Assembly (NCBI GenBank): GCA_021234155.1
Contig: JAJEKV010000001.1
Span: 30,270,177-30,334,176, forward strand
Length of the DNA: 64,000 bases
From: Isoetes taiwanensis
Lineage: Eukaryota > Streptophyta > Lycopodiopsida > Isoetales > Isoetaceae
Direction of reading: 5' to 3'
Shown here: positions 1-12,386 of the stretch, piece by piece
Layout: every line of letters begins with the position of its first letter
Numbering within the stretch: the first letter of the stretch is position 1
Translations under genes and position numbers: made by a program
Notes under the pieces: model-generated
Told to the model about the DNA's origin: nothing
The model's database searches: none
What the model saw: only the letters and a program-made list of their open reading frames with translations

Positions 1-519
1 TATACAGTATAGAAAATTTTGTCCTTGCATACCCCACAAACGAGGAACTTTACGTACGGTGTAGATTAAGGAATAAGGGGTGAATATGCCTATCCAACAG
101 CTCTCGTTGCCCGGAGTCACCCCCCGTATGAATATTTTGAGGGGACTTGTTCTCCTCCTCTCTTGGCCTCTAGAATCTCACATGGAGCAAGGGTAGTGGC
201 AGCCCTGGGAAGATGGTGTGGCAGGCCTTTTTCCCCATGCAAGATGTCTTGAAGCTTTGTATTATCTTATTTTCTTGAATAAATCGGTGCACCCCATTTA
301 TTTTCCTATATCTTTTCCATTTTTCTTTATGTTGTTTCATCTTCCATATTTTCCTATTTTCCATTATTCTTCTTTGCGTTGTTTCATCCTCTATATTTTC
401 CTATTTTCCATATTTTCCTACTTGTTTCCACGTTCTTTTCTTTTGCAGCAGCACCAAGTTTTGATCCCAATCTTTGCCTTTGAGGTCGAATGATGGGGGT
501 GTGGGGAAATCCATCATCA
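1..519 (+). repeat. Family D LTR, 3' part only (element E0)
   Basis: The right end of an LTR whose start lies outside the window. It ends in CCATCATCA, followed by a 3-nt spacer and a tRNA-Gln-type primer binding site, the same layout as in the other families here. The last ~70 bp resemble the end of the family C LTR (both contain TTTGCC and TTTGAGG before the terminal hairpin). The terminal stem is TGATGG paired with CCATCA. A pyrimidine-rich stretch lies at about 290-430. No ORF with recognisable homology is present; the 91-codon frame at 218-493 is low-complexity Phe/Ser-rich translation. Confidence 0.6.
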
Positions 520-522
520 TTA

Positions 523-540
523 TGGAGGTTCTACCGAGAC
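523..540 (+). promoter_or_regulatory. Primer binding site of E0 (tRNA-Gln type)
   Basis: TGGAGGTTCTACCGAGAC begins 3 nt after the LTR end. It is complementary to the 3' end (CCA included) of plant cytosolic tRNA-Gln as I recall that sequence, with one or two mismatches. Its position right after an LTR end is as expected for minus-strand priming. Confidence 0.65.
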
Positions 541-1492
541 CCTATTCTTCCCGGGGATTCTTTTTTATGCGGAGTTATTTGGGAGCATTCATTGTCTTTC
601 GTATTGTAAAAGAGCATTGTTGATGTAACGGACCTAGGATTTTGAGGTATGTTGTGGAATTATATTACTAAAGGATGCAAGGGAATAATAAAAATTAAAA
701 TAGCATACGTGCAGAGTATACATCGTATATATAGAGATTATACGGACAAAATACTGGTGGTTAATAAATGCAAATATAGTGAATATCTTTGTGCATGTGA
801 TGATGAAGCGTTTGGAAGGCGATAGATTGCAGCTGGATTGCTGAAGGAACAGGTTGTGAGCAGTACTCTATGAGCGTTGTTGGAGTCGCAGAAGAGGCAA
901 ACGGGATTTCCAGATGGGGATCAAGACTTACACCTGGGGTTTTCTAGTATTAGTAAGGTTATGTGGATTTAACATTAATTGTTTCTGGAATTGAGCATGG
1001 ATTTAGAATTGAGTTGCAAGGGCATGGATATAAGCAAGCATGCATGTTTGTATACGGAGATTATTGTAGGATTGCATATTTGAAGCTTTGTTGGGGTGAT
1101 CACCACTCACCACACTCATCACCACACTCATCACCACACTCGTCACCACTCACCACACTTGTCACCACTCACCACACTCATCACCACACTCGTCACCACT
1201 CACCACACTTGTCACCACTCACCACACTCACCACTATTGAGGTGGTATAGGAGATTGTATACCGTATATGGAGGGATATACGCACATGCACGCGTGCAGG
1301 ATATTTGCACGTATGCATTATGGTGTGCAGGGGGATTATGATGACTGGATTATCTGAGTAGAGAGAAAACAGAGAGAGACGGTGTATTGAGAGAGAGCAT
1401 TTTGCTTGATCTAGCTATGGAGATGATGATTCTTTGTGTTGTGCATTGCCTTGATCTGATAGATTGAGTTTGGATTGTTGGGTTTTTCATCC
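541..1492 (+). other. Non-coding interior of E0
   Basis: No gag or pol similarity is visible in any frame. The stretch contains a CAC/CACT simple repeat (about 1100-1234), a 12-bp palindrome TGCACGCGTGCA at 1287-1298 and a GA-rich patch near 1355-1405. It ends abruptly where the E1 5' LTR begins. It could be the internal region of a non-autonomous family C/D-like element truncated by E1. Confidence 0.4.
1100..1234 (+). repeat. CAC/CACT-type simple repeat
   Basis: Imperfect repeats built from CACCACTCACCACACT and TCATCACCACAC blocks, on the + strand purely A/C/T-rich with few G. The two overlapping frames rich in His, Ser and Thr translated from it are compositional artefacts. Confidence 0.85.
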
Positions 1493-3868
1493 TGCTGCCA
1501 TGCTATGGCAGCATGTAAGAGCCAAGCATATATTAGCACTAATCCTATCAGTTTGGTTCAATTTGCAAGATATTAGGAGAATGCTTCACTAGCATACACT
1601 CAAGTTTGAAGAGCAAAGGAAGGACAATTGACTCAAGTCACTCAAGAGATGCAAAAGGTCAAACAAGCATAGGAAGTGTAGAGAAGAAGAGAAAGAAGAC
1701 CCCTTGAAGAGCATTCCATGGTATGTGATCATTTATGAGCTTGGCATCTTTGGCATTTTTTTGATTTCCATCCTCATCCACTCCACCATCCCAAATAGCA
1801 TTGAACCTTGACTCCTTCCTCATACACCTCCCAAAGTCAAACTTGACCTTGAAAGTTCTTTCTAGTCAAAATACACCTTCATAAAACACCCACTTGCTTC
1901 ATCATCCACTAGTTCAAGAGAGACTTGACTTAGTCATAACTTTGCTTATGAAGTCAACATTCCATGCAACTTGAGCAAAATGTAGAGAGGCTTGCAAAAT
2001 CCCTAAGGGAAATGCTAAAAATTCAAATATGCCTCAAAGATGCCTCAAAGATGCTCCACAAAATTTTTGGCTTCCTAATGAGCACTAGATGTGCCAAGTC
2101 CCCCTACACCTTACTACACACATCACACCCATCACCATTTCATCCTTTTCATCTCAAACTCTCATTCAAATCAAAATTCATTTCAAAATATCATTGTTGC
2201 CACATCACTTTTGACACCTCATCATTCACACACATCATCTCCACATCATTCTAAAAATTTTGACTAGAGAGAATTTTCAAATTCAAGTGGGATGACACGT
2301 CATCATTCCCATTGGCCATGTCATACTACCTAGCCATGCCATGTTTTTCAAATGCCACTTCATCCACTCCCCAAATTTTTTCCAAACTCCAAAGAGCTCT
2401 ATGGTGAAAAAAGACCCCAGAATATTATAGGGCACAAAAAAAGATTCCCCTAGAAAAAAAGAATTTTGAGAAAAGGCCTTATTTTAGGCATGGTATATGT
2501 GTTCTAGGGAATCGTGCCACGAGGGTGTAAGGGGTGCAAAAATTTTCCTATCTACCCCCCCTTAGCCTAATTTCTCTTCCAAGCCAATCCCCCTGGCGTG
2601 GAGCATCAGGGTGTGGGGGGTGATGGAGGTACCCAAGAATCCCACGTGGACACCGCACACAATAATCGGAAGAAATCAATTTTTTGAGCCTTATATACTT
2701 TGTGCGCTAAATTGAATTGGGCTGTGGGATATTTCTCTCGAATTTGCCGAGAAACCTAAACACGGAAAATGCCAAGATCCGTTCGGAGCGACCTAACAAA
2801 CCATTAATTCAGCACCTAAACCTAGAATCATTATGTTTAATGCCATGAATGCTTAGTGCGGGCTAAAAACGTAAAATTTGAAAGAAATGATGAAGATTTC
2901 AACTAAGCGATTACATTCTACAAAAGGGGATTTTTCGCACGTAAGAGTTTGGAGGGCTTGAAGGCAAAGAAGATTTTTGGCTTTGAAGAAGGACCGCTTG
3001 ACAACCTTGAGCTTGATCCGACCTCCTATGTTTACCTTTGATGGGATTATTGACTTAATTCTCCGGATTTTTTTATGTGCACCTATTTGATCCCATTGCC
3101 CAAGACCCCGGAGCTTGGGATGTTATATTGTATCTTCGAAAGTGGTGATTCAATTGAAAATCCGACCTTTGCGGTGAGTTTGTTTGAGTTGCTTTGTGAT
3201 CTTTTCAAAAAGCAAAAATTATCATAGCTTTATTGTCATAGCGTGAGTATCTAATGCCGTGCACATTGTTAGGCTGTGTTTTGTCTACCTATATCACAAA
3301 CCCTTAGAAAGTGCAAAAGCCAAATCCCCTGCATTGCAATGGAAAGTTGGCATTGTTAGAACATGAGGTATTGCACAACAGGTGTGGAGCATGGGAGAGC
3401 CCTTTGTTTGAACTTCAATCTGTCAAACAAAGTATGTGGAAGTAAACTTGACATTAGATACACGCGATTGACCCTTACAAAACATTATCTCTCAAGAACA
3501 TTTTCTTCTTACGGTCTTAGGCTAAGAATTATCAAAAGAAAATTGGATCCTTTACGGTCAAAAGAATAGTTGGCCCCTCGTGTGTGCAGACAAATCTGAG
3601 AGATAGAGTTGATAGTCCCAAAAATTCATCACCAATATCGAGTTCCAAACATCAGCTCTCTGTCGGGGATATTGACCGAAAAATTGGGTCGGTGATTTGA
3701 ATCTAAGCCCATCTAGCCTACTCGACCTTGCCGAGCTTTTGCGGTCAAGTTAGTGACAAGTGTTGAGAACATCAAGGAGTGATATCCACACTCATAGCCC
3801 CATAGATCACATTCTACAAGAGATTTTGTGAGGCGGACTTTTTTCTCTTTGGTTTGAAGGTTTTGCAG
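1493..3868 (+). repeat. E1 5' LTR (family A)
   Basis: Matches the 3' LTR at 9883-12386 over its whole length. It starts with an inverted repeat (TGCTGCCATG and later CATGGCAGCA arms, with one base changed in E1). Compared with the 3' LTR it lacks about 105 bp near its end, including the U5 hairpin and the PBS-like copy, and it lacks the final ~13 nt before the PBS. The 96-codon frame at 1964-2254 recurs in the 3' LTR, but it is U3 sequence and not a gene. Confidence 0.85.
2641..2697 (+). promoter_or_regulatory. Putative LTR promoter of E1 (G-box and TATA)
   Basis: CCCACGTGGA at 2641-2650 contains a G-box core (CACGTG), and TATATA follows at 2692-2697, about 45 bp downstream. The pair is kept in all family A LTRs, which supports a role as the U3 promoter. 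Confidence 0.5.
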
Positions 3869-3880
3869 TTCTACCGAGAT
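3868..3880 (+). promoter_or_regulatory. Truncated PBS of E1
   Basis: Only GTTCTACCGAGAT remains of the 18-nt tRNA-Gln PBS. The first bases, the spacer and the last bases of the LTR are missing. The same kind of junction is seen in E3 at 19768-19781. Confidence 0.6.
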
Positions 3881-3902
3881 CATCTTCACGGAATGCGGAC
3901 TC

Positions 3903-6900
3903 ATGGCACCGGAAGAACTAATGAGACATCCGAGCCCTCTTGAAGCCGCGGGATAATCATGAAGCTACTTTGCGACACCCTTTTGTCACTATACAAGCAA
4001 GCTGCAGGCATGCCTTATCAATACTTGAGTTAAGTGTGCCTACTCCGGTCCACATTTTTTGATCCAGAGCATGAATGCCAACAATTTCCTCAAGACCTTT
4101 GAAGAATACTATCAAGAATATGGTCACAAAAAGGTGTAAGTTTTTCGAGTTTAAGAAATGTTTCAAGAATGATGAGGTAAGGGCTTGGTTAGAGTATGTT
4201 ATAGGTTTAGGCACCAATTCTTGGGAAGAACTGGTAAAAAAGTTTCTAGCAAGATTTGGAAGAGTCTTGGACCCTCAAGATTTAATATTTGAGTTGCAAA
4301 CTTTTCGCATCAAACATGGTGAAAGTGTGCAAAGAAGTATGTCGAAAAGATTCAATCAATATCTTGTCAAATGCCAAATCAATCATGTTCCTAACCATAC
4401 ATTGCATCTAGTGGCTTCTTTTATCGGGGGATTGAGCAGCGTGGACCAAGAATACCTGTAAAGCTTTTGAAGATTCAAAAACGGGAGGGATTTGATACAA
4501 TACACAAGGCTTTCACCAAAGCTACTGAAATTGTCGATATGATATCATACTTACGGATGAAATGCACTCACCAAGTGATCCTTTTTTTTTCCAGATTATG
4601 GCAGGAGTGTATGGGATCGGCACACACTGCACTGTCTATGCTATCCAAAAGGAAAAGAAAAAGGTTAAGGTGGAAGATGATGAGGCTCCGGCAGCAGATG
4701 TAAGAGCGAGAGATCACCAAGGTATCGAGGCATTGGTTGAGGTAACTAAACAAGCTGCAAGAGTTGAAGAACTCAAAATTTGAAAAGAAAACTTACCCTC
4801 CATGTGTGCCTTTGCTTTAGAGATACTCATTCTTCCGATTATTCTTTGGTATAGGCCATGCACTAAGTGTGGAAAAAGAGGTCATTTTGGTAAAGAATGC
4901 CCGTGTGTGAATTTTGTAAGGTCAGTAGGACATTACGAGGATAGATCAAATGTCAAAGAATATTTTGCGGACAAGAAAAATCTAAAATTGGTGAACCAAG
5001 TGCATCTATAAGGTTTGTGCAGGAAGTTGAAGAGCAAGAGGAGATTATGGGTGTCCACACCGGAAGGATGAATAATGCCAAAGAGAAAGAACCAAAGAAT
5101 CGAAGAAGTTGAGATTTTGAAACATAAAGATCTTGAGCAAGCAAATTGGTCGCGTGCCTCCTCCTCCTGCTCAAAAATTTGTCAAGAAGGAAAAAGACTG
5201 TGAGGATTTTGAATATTTATTGAAGAATTCTAAAATACGTGTAGATTTGTCGACCACTGCTCAAGATAGCCCCTTCTTACAGAAGAAAGGTGCTCAATCT
5301 TACTAAGGAAGATGAGTTTGCCCTGACAAATCACATTGATGAGCACATGCTCACCCAGGAAGATAATGATCCTGGAGCTTTCACCTGTGTTGCTAAAATG
5401 GAAGGGAAAATATTAACCAAAGTTACGCTAGATGGAGGATCACCCTTGAACGTGATGCCACACCATGTCATGAGACTGTGTGGTCTAGAAATAGACAAGA
5501 AGGCTCCAATGATCTTGAAATCTTTCTCTAATTCTAAAATCAATCCAGTGGGAATAGTTAGCAATGTGCCTATTGATGTTGAAGGAGTAATGGTTGCAGC
5601 TAACTTTGTGGTGGTTGCTTTTGAAGGAATAGGGGACAAATCAGATATTTATGACTTACTTTTGGGCAGAAGGTGGCTTTCTACAGTAGATGCTAGGCCT
5701 GTGTGGTCAAAAGGAGAATGTACCATCTCAAATGGCAAGAAAAAGGTAACATTGTATAATAAGTTAGGAGAGTTTGAAAGCATGAATTTCATTGAAGAAG
5801 AAATGTTGATATCACATCCATGTGGAGAATTTGAACTGGATCTGATGGGAGTTGGGGTCTAGCATAAAAATCTCAAAGGAGTTGGCTTCAACCAGGTTGA
5901 GCAATTTTGCTTATTTATGGTTTGATGGTGGTGTTTCCAAAAGGCTTAATGTGGCATCTTCTGCTGCTATTCTCAAGGATGCCTCAAACAGGTTGCTGGC
6001 TAAAGTAGGAAGAATTTATCCTAATGTCACTTCTAATATGGCATAATATAAGGCATTGATTGCAGGTCTTCAAGAGGCAAAAAATCTAAACATCAGGAAT
6101 GTGATCATCTTTGGAGACTCTCGGCTCGTCTGTGAGGCAAATATCGGGGAGAATATCGGCCAAGAATGAGGACATGTTGCAGCTCAAAAAGTCAAGCCAT
6201 GCTTTGGAACGAAGGATTTTGATACACAGGAACTCGCCATGTTCCAAGGGAGCGAGAATGGTGAAGCGGACTTCGTTGCAGCGTAAGTGTGCCTCTTTTG
6301 GAACATTTGGTGAGGGAGCAATTCAAGAGGAGGAACTTGAGAGAAGAGATCTGCAACAGCTATACCCCATCCTGATAATCAATGCAAGTGAAGACAAGCA
6401 GGTAAGGGAAGTCAAGGTCAATAAGAAGGGTCTAGATAGGGTGTTATATGTTGGAGATTTGTTCAGAGAAGAGGATAATGCTTTGGTTACCAAATTTTTT
6501 GATGATTGGAAGGATGTCTTTGCTTGGGATTATGATGAGCTGGTGGGAATTGACAAAAGCATTTGTGAATTTGAAATTAAAATAAAGGGAGGTATGAAAC
6601 CCTGTCATACAAAAGCTAAGAAGAATCAATGCTTCTCTATTAGGTCTAATCAAGGAAGAATTATACAAAATGAAAGATGCGGTGTGATTCTTGAAATTGT
6701 GAACCCCGAGTGGCTATCTTGCATTGTTTCTGTTGAAAAAAAAAAAACAAGGCCATTAGGATCTGCATAGACTATAGAGATTTAAACAAAGCTACTGTCA
6801 AAGATTGTTACCCTTTGCCATTTTGGAAGAGGTGTTGCATCTTTGTAGCGAGGTAAAGAAATTTACTCATTCTTAGATGGCTTTTAGGGTTTTAATCGGA

Positions 6901-9221
6901 TAAGCATCAAGGAAGGTGATCAGCCAAAAACTTCATTTATCACACCTTGGGGAACATTTGCCATGAAAAGAATGCCATTTGGATTGATGAATGCTTACGC
7001 AACATTCAAAGAGCCATGGATGCAATTTTTAAAGAAATGCCCACTAACATTTTTCGTGTATTTTTGGATGATCTTTGTTTGGGAACTTCTCACGGAAAGA
7101 CATTTTGATATGCTAACCATGTTGTTTGACTTGTGTAGAAAGGGGGAGTGAGTTTGAACCCAAAAAGTGTGTTTTTTTATCATCAAAGGGGAATTGCTTG
7201 GGCATGTAGTATCTACAGCAGAATTCAAATATCCGACAAGATAAGATTGAAGCCCTAAGGAAATTGACACCTCCAAAACCCTCAAAACAGGTTAAGAGCT
7301 TCATAGGGATGACCAGCTTCTTGAGAATGTATGTCCCTCATTTTTCCCACACCATAAGCCCAATCTCCAGTCTCACAAAGGTTGGGAAGTTCTCCAAAAG
7401 TGAAAGCAAACACATCCTAGTAGATTGGGATGAGCAATGCCAAAATTCTTTTGACAAAATCATTGATGCCATTTGCAAATCTATCCTGCTAAAACCTCGA
7501 TCTAGAGAAGCCCTTCAAAGCTTACATCAGTGTGACAAAGAAAGCAATTGGTGTGGCTTTGTTACAAAGGGGATCATGTGATTACTTTTGCAAGCAAGAT
7601 GTGGTCCGACATCTTGAGATTAGGTATCCAAGGTTGGAGAAGAGTGCGGCTGACCCCGATGTTTTTGATAGAAAGGCAAGGACATCTTACGCAAAACAAA
7701 GTGCAAGTGCTCATGAGGCAAAATCCTTTTCACTCCTATTTGCAAAAAAAGCAGCCAAAGGCCAAATTGTGCAGTGGGCTTGTAAGATCCAAGCTTATGA
7801 TATTACTTTGTAAAGGTGGTAAAGTTGATCGAGAATCCCGGCTCCTACCTTCCACTTGTGTTGTTTGAGCATGAAGATCAAGATGGTTTGTGTGTTGATG
7901 ACAATCTAACAAACTTGATCTCTGTTGATGCGAGAAAACATTGATTGGCAATTTGACATCGAAACTATTTGGAAAGCAATGAGTTACCTAAGAACTTGAG
8001 TGGCGGTCAAGAAAGGAGATTTAGGGACAAATGCAAGAAGTTCAGTCTAATTGAAGGGATCCTATGCAAAGTTGACAAGGAAGGAGTCTTCTTTGAGATG
8101 TGTGGATAAGGAAGAGGCTAGAATGATAATTGAGGCGTGTCATGAGGGAGTTTGTGGAGGACACTTTGCTGTGAGACACACAAACAAAAAAGATTTTAAG
8201 GTCGGGATACTTTTGGCCTACTCTCTTTAAGGATTGTTATGAAGCTATAAAATGCTGCCACAAATGCGATTTTTGGCAAAAGAACCTTTGCAACCGGTGC
8301 CCCGACCGCCATAATTTCCCCTGGACCTTTTCAAATGTGGGGATTTGGATTTTATAGGCCCCATAGACCCACCTTCCTCATTTCGGCACCGGTTTATATT
8401 AGTTGCCAGCGATTATTTTACCAAATGGGCAGAGGCAATTCCTTTGAGAGAAGCCAATGCCCAAAGCTCTTGCAAAGGTTTCTACATGAAAATATCGTGC
8501 GGATTTGGTATCCCTTTCAAAATTGTTTACGATAGAGGCAGCCAATTCATCAACCATACAATTGCATTACTTCTAGCCACCTTGAAAGTCAAACACACCA
8601 AGAGTTCATCCTATTACCCTCGAGGGAAATGGGCGGCAGAGTCAACCAATAAGACTCTCAAGTCAATCACGAAGAAGACCATCGGTGTTTCAAGAAAGGA
8701 TTGGCATTTGAAACTTCATGATGCACTTTGGGCATCTGGAACTACCATCAAAGTGGCTACAAAGCACACCCCTTCAGTTTGGTGTATGGGATAGAATCAG
8801 TATTGCCTATAGAATTAGAGCTTCCATCACTTTCGGTGGCCTATCGATAAATTTGGAAATGGATAATGCTCTAAAAAAATGATTTGTGAGATTGATGCGA
8901 CTTGAGGAGCATAGATATGAGGGCCGAGAATGCAATAATAAGGAAAAAGGCCAAGGATATTGCAGCCTTCAAAGCGACACATAAATTCTGAGGAGTCTTG
9001 AAAGAAGGAGAGTTAGTGTTAAAGTGGAACAAAGCAAGGGAAGATATGGCAACAAAATTCGAAAATCTTTGGGAGGGACCATTTGAAGTAATAGGGACGG
9101 TGGCAAGGATTCATATTGGCTGAAGGATATTGCTGATGGCAGAGAATTGATGAACCCTATCAACATTGTGCACCTAAAAAGGTATTGGCAACAACATGTT
9201 GCCCTTGCTCTGTTCAACTGA
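3903..9221 (+). pseudogene. gag-pol: E1 gag-pol, multiply frameshifted
   Basis: Broken polyprotein of the same family as E3. Order: start ATG at 3903 (MAP...), Gag about 4065-4790 (AWLEYV and ELVKKFLARFGR motifs), remnants of zinc knuckles about 4795-4960 (CTKCGKRGHFGKEC visible), protease about 5400-5710 with DGGSPLN, aRNH about 5911-6285 with WFDGG, reverse transcriptase about 6580-7300 (RMPFGLMNA), gRNH about 7515-7810, integrase zinc finger about 8130-8270, integrase core about 8330-8700 (DFIGPI and DRGSQF), C-terminus to TGA at 9219-9221. At least a dozen frame changes separate these pieces. Most breaks differ from E3 at CAG/CTG triplets, so some may be sequence errors. No functional protein is predicted as written. 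Confidence 0.85.
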
Positions 9222-9882
9222 AATCTCTGTGGTAAGATGTAGCTAGGTATAGTTAATACATATGGTTAAAACTAAATCAGTTAGGCCTGTCTTAGTGAAT
9301 GTAGTTCTGCTTTAGGGTTATTATTTGTGTGTTAATGAATTTATAAGTGTTGCTATGCAGATTGTGATCATTTGAAGGAGTGAATTGATACTAATGATCA
9401 TAGTTCCATGCAGGTGCATCTGAGCATGTCTGTCACACATCTCTTCCATTGCACTACATTGATCTCCATCATCTGGAGTTGCTAACATTGCCTCCACACC
9501 AGCAACTCACTCATACTAACAAGCTTTATCTTCACATGCAGGTGCATCCCTATGTTTATCTCCATCTGTCATCTGATCAAGAGTTGACCTCATTGCATCA
9601 GAAAGTCCTCCTACATTGCCAATAAATTTCCCAAGCTGCTGTCATACCACCATCCTGCAGCTTCTCATAACTAAAGAGATTTATTTCCATGCATGTTCAT
9701 CTGAAAGTAGCATCATATGCACGTTCATAATATCAAATCTATCACCTTCCAATCCATATGCAGGTCATTGAGTTGCCAACCATATTCTCATATTGGCAAC
9801 TGGCTGGAGAACATGTCAAGAGTCATCAAGCAGCTAGTCAAAAGGGGCTGGAAGACCAGCCTTCTCTTTTTGTTTGGCATAA
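9222..9882 (+). repeat. E1 3' untranslated region with repeated CATGCAGGTGCATC-like motifs
   Basis: Between the integrase stop and the 3' LTR lie four spaced copies of a motif close to ATGCAGGTGCATC (near 9411, 9537, 9690 and 9759), each following a pyrimidine-rich run. The same series occurs in E3 (25360-25720). Their resemblance to 3' splice sites (pyrimidine run plus CAG) is noted, but no splicing can be shown. No ORF of note. Confidence 0.55.
9846..9861 (+). promoter_or_regulatory. Pre-LTR hairpin of E1
   Basis: GGCTGG and CCAGCC form a 6-bp stem with AAGA loop, 21 nt before the 3' LTR. It is the counterpart of the AGGGGAC-loop hairpins of families B and C, and it lies where the polypurine tract for plus-strand priming is expected. 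Confidence 0.6.
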
Positions 9883-12386
9883 TGCTGCCATGCTATGGCA
9901 GCATGTAAGAGCCAAGCATATATTAGCACTAATCCTATCAGTTTGGTTCAATTTGCAAGATATTAGGAGAATGCTTCACTAGCATACACTCAAGTTTGAA
10001 GAGCAAAGGAAGGACAATTGACTCAAGTCACTCAAGAGATGCAAAAGGTCAAACAAGCATAGGAAGTGTAGAGAAGAAGAGAAAGAAGACCCCTTGAAGA
10101 GCATTCCATGGTATGTGATCATTTATGAGCTTGGCATCTTTGGCATTTTTTTGATTTCCATCCTCATCCACTCCACCATCCCAAATAGCATTGAACCTTG
10201 ACTCCTTCCTCATACACCTCCCAAAGTCAAACTTGACCTTGAAAGTTCTTTCTAGTCAAAATACACCTTCATAAAACACCCACTTGCTTCATCATCCACT
10301 AGTTCAAGAGAGACTTGACTTAGTCATAACTTTGCTTATGAAGTCAACATTCCATGCAACTTGAGCAAAATGTAGAGAGGCTTGCAAAATCCCTAAGGGA
10401 AATGCTAAAAATTCAAATATGCCTCAAAGATGCCTCAAAGATGCTCCACAAAATTTTTGGCTTCCTAATGAGCACTAGATGTGCCAAGTCCCCCTACACC
10501 TTACTACACACATCACACCCATCACCATTTCATCCTTTTCATCTCAAACTCTCATTCAAATCAAAATTCATTTCAAAATATCATTGTTGCCACATCACTT
10601 TTGACACCTCATCATTCACACACATCATCTCCACATCATTCTAAAAATTTTGACTAGAGAAAATTTTCAAATTCAAGTGGGCTGACACGTCATCATTCCC
10701 ATTGGCCATGTCATACTACCTAGCCATGCCATGTTTTTCAAATGCCACTTCATCCACTCCCCAAATTTTTTTCCAAACTCCAAAGAGCTCTATGGTGAAA
10801 AAAGACCCCAGAATATTATAGGGCACAAAAAAAGATTCCCCTAGAAAAAAAGAATTTTGAGAAAAGGCCTTATTTTAGGCATGGTATATGTGTTCTAGGG
10901 AATCGTGCCACAGGGGTGTGTAAGGGTGCAAAAATTTTCCTATCTACCCCCCCTTAGCCTAATTTCTCTTCCAAGCCAATCCCCCCCGCCGCGTGGAGCA
11001 TCCCGCAGGTGTGGGGTGGAGGCATAGAATCCCACGTGGACAGCGCACATAATAATCGAGAAGAAATCAATTTTTTGAGCCTTATATACTTTGTACGCGC
11101 TAAATTGAATTGGGCTGTGGGATATTTCTCTTGAACTGCCGAAACCTAAACACGGAAAATGCCAAGATCGGGTTCAGGCGACCTAACAAACCATTAATTC
11201 AGCACCTAAAAACTGCCTTAGAATCATTATGTTTAATGCCATGAATGCTTAGTCTTGTGGGCTAAAAGGCGAGAAGATTTGAAAGAAATGATGAAGATTT
11301 CAACGGAACAGTACATTCTACAAAAGGGGATTTTTCGCACAGAAGAGTTTGGAGGGCTTGAAGGCAAAGAAGATTTTTTGGCTTTGAAGAAGGACCGGCT
11401 TGACAACCTTGAGCTTGATCCTGACCTCCTATGTTTACCTTTGATCCGGATTATTGACTTAATTCTCCGGATTTTTTTATGTGCACCTATTTGATCCACG
11501 TGCCCAAGGCCCCGAGCTTGGGATGTTATATTGTATCTTCTGAGTGACTGATTCAATTGAAAATCCGACCTTTGCAGCAGTTTGTTTGAGTTGCTTTGTG
11601 ATCTTTTCAAAAAAGCAAAAATTATCATAGCTTTATTGTCATAGCGTGAGTATCTAATGCCCGTGCACATTGTTAGCTGTGTTTTGTCTACCTATATCAC
11701 AAACCCTTAGAAAGTGCAAAAGCCAAATCCCTGCATTGCAATGGAAAGTTGGCATTGTTAGAACATGAGGTATTGCACAACAGGTGTGGAGCATGGGAGA
11801 GCCACTGTTTGAACTTCAATCCTGTCAAACAAAGTATGTGGAAGTAAACAGCATTAGATACACGTGCAGTTGACCCTTACAAAACATTATCTCTCAAGAA
11901 CATTTTCTTCTTACAGTCTTAGGCTAAGAATTATCAAAAGAGAAAATTGGATCCTTTCTGGTCAAAAAGAATAGTTGGCCCCTGGTGTGCAGACAAATCT
12001 GAGAGAGATAGAGTTGATAGTCCCAAAAAATTCATCACCAATATCGAGTTCCAAACATCAGCTCTCTGTCAGGGATATTGACCAAAAATTGATTGGGTCA
12101 GTGATTTGAATCTCGCCCATCTAGCCTACTCTGACCTTGCTGAGCTTTTGCAGTCTGTTAGTGACAAGTGTTGAGAACATCAAGGAGTGATATCCACACT
12201 CGTAGCCCCATAGATCACATTCTACAAGAGATTTTGTGAGGCAGACTTTTTTCTCTTCAGGGAAACACACTCCTAGTGATCTTTTGTGATTCTTTCTGGA
12301 ATTTTGGCACTCATAGTGGTTGCCTTAAGCAACCTGGAGGTTCTAAACCACTGAGGTTGAAGGTTTTGCCAGGAATACCTTCAACA
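9883..12386 (+). repeat. E1 3' LTR (family A)
   Basis: 2504 bp, from TGCTGCCATG to CCTTCAACA. The end forms a hairpin with arms GTTGAAGG and CCTTCAAC. The G-box CCACGTGG is at 11032-11039 and TATATA at 11083-11088. This copy keeps the U5 hairpin and the segment missing from the 5' LTR. The minus-strand 145-codon frame at 11233-11670 is an antisense chance ORF. Confidence 0.85.

Larger units (their letters stand above)
1493..12386 (+). mobile_element. E1, family A Ty3/gypsy (Tat-like) retrotransposon
   Basis: A 10.9 kb element with two family A LTRs (1493-3868 and 9883-12386), a damaged PBS, a broken gag-pol (3903-9221) and a 3' untranslated region with hairpin. Both LTRs start TGCTGCC and the 3' LTR ends CCTTCAACA. 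It adjoins the gag gene of E2 on the right (12387 on). The 5-bp flanks differ (CATCC left, CTCCA right), so there is no target-site duplication, and the left flank is not E2 gag. Either one side was exchanged by recombination or deletion, or the assembly joins two loci. Frame breaks are much denser than in E2 or E6. Confidence 0.85.

Noticed and set aside
1287-1298. Palindrome TGCACGCGTGCA as a protein-binding site or Z-DNA
   Set aside because: A single short occurrence with no partner or positional context; kept only as a note.
963-1341. Two overlapping His/Ser/Thr-rich reading frames
   Set aside because: They are translations of the CAC/CACT simple repeat in two phases; no start context or homology.
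1964-2254. 96-codon frame identical at 10354-10644
   Set aside because: It lies in the U3 part of both E1 LTRs; identity reflects the LTR pair, not a gene under selection, and E3 LTRs do not keep it.
5331-5639. Antisense frames over protease and RT (also 15245-15517, 21251-21790, 40284-40551)
   Set aside because: They are reverse-complement shadows of conserved pol codons; their residues mirror the sense frame.
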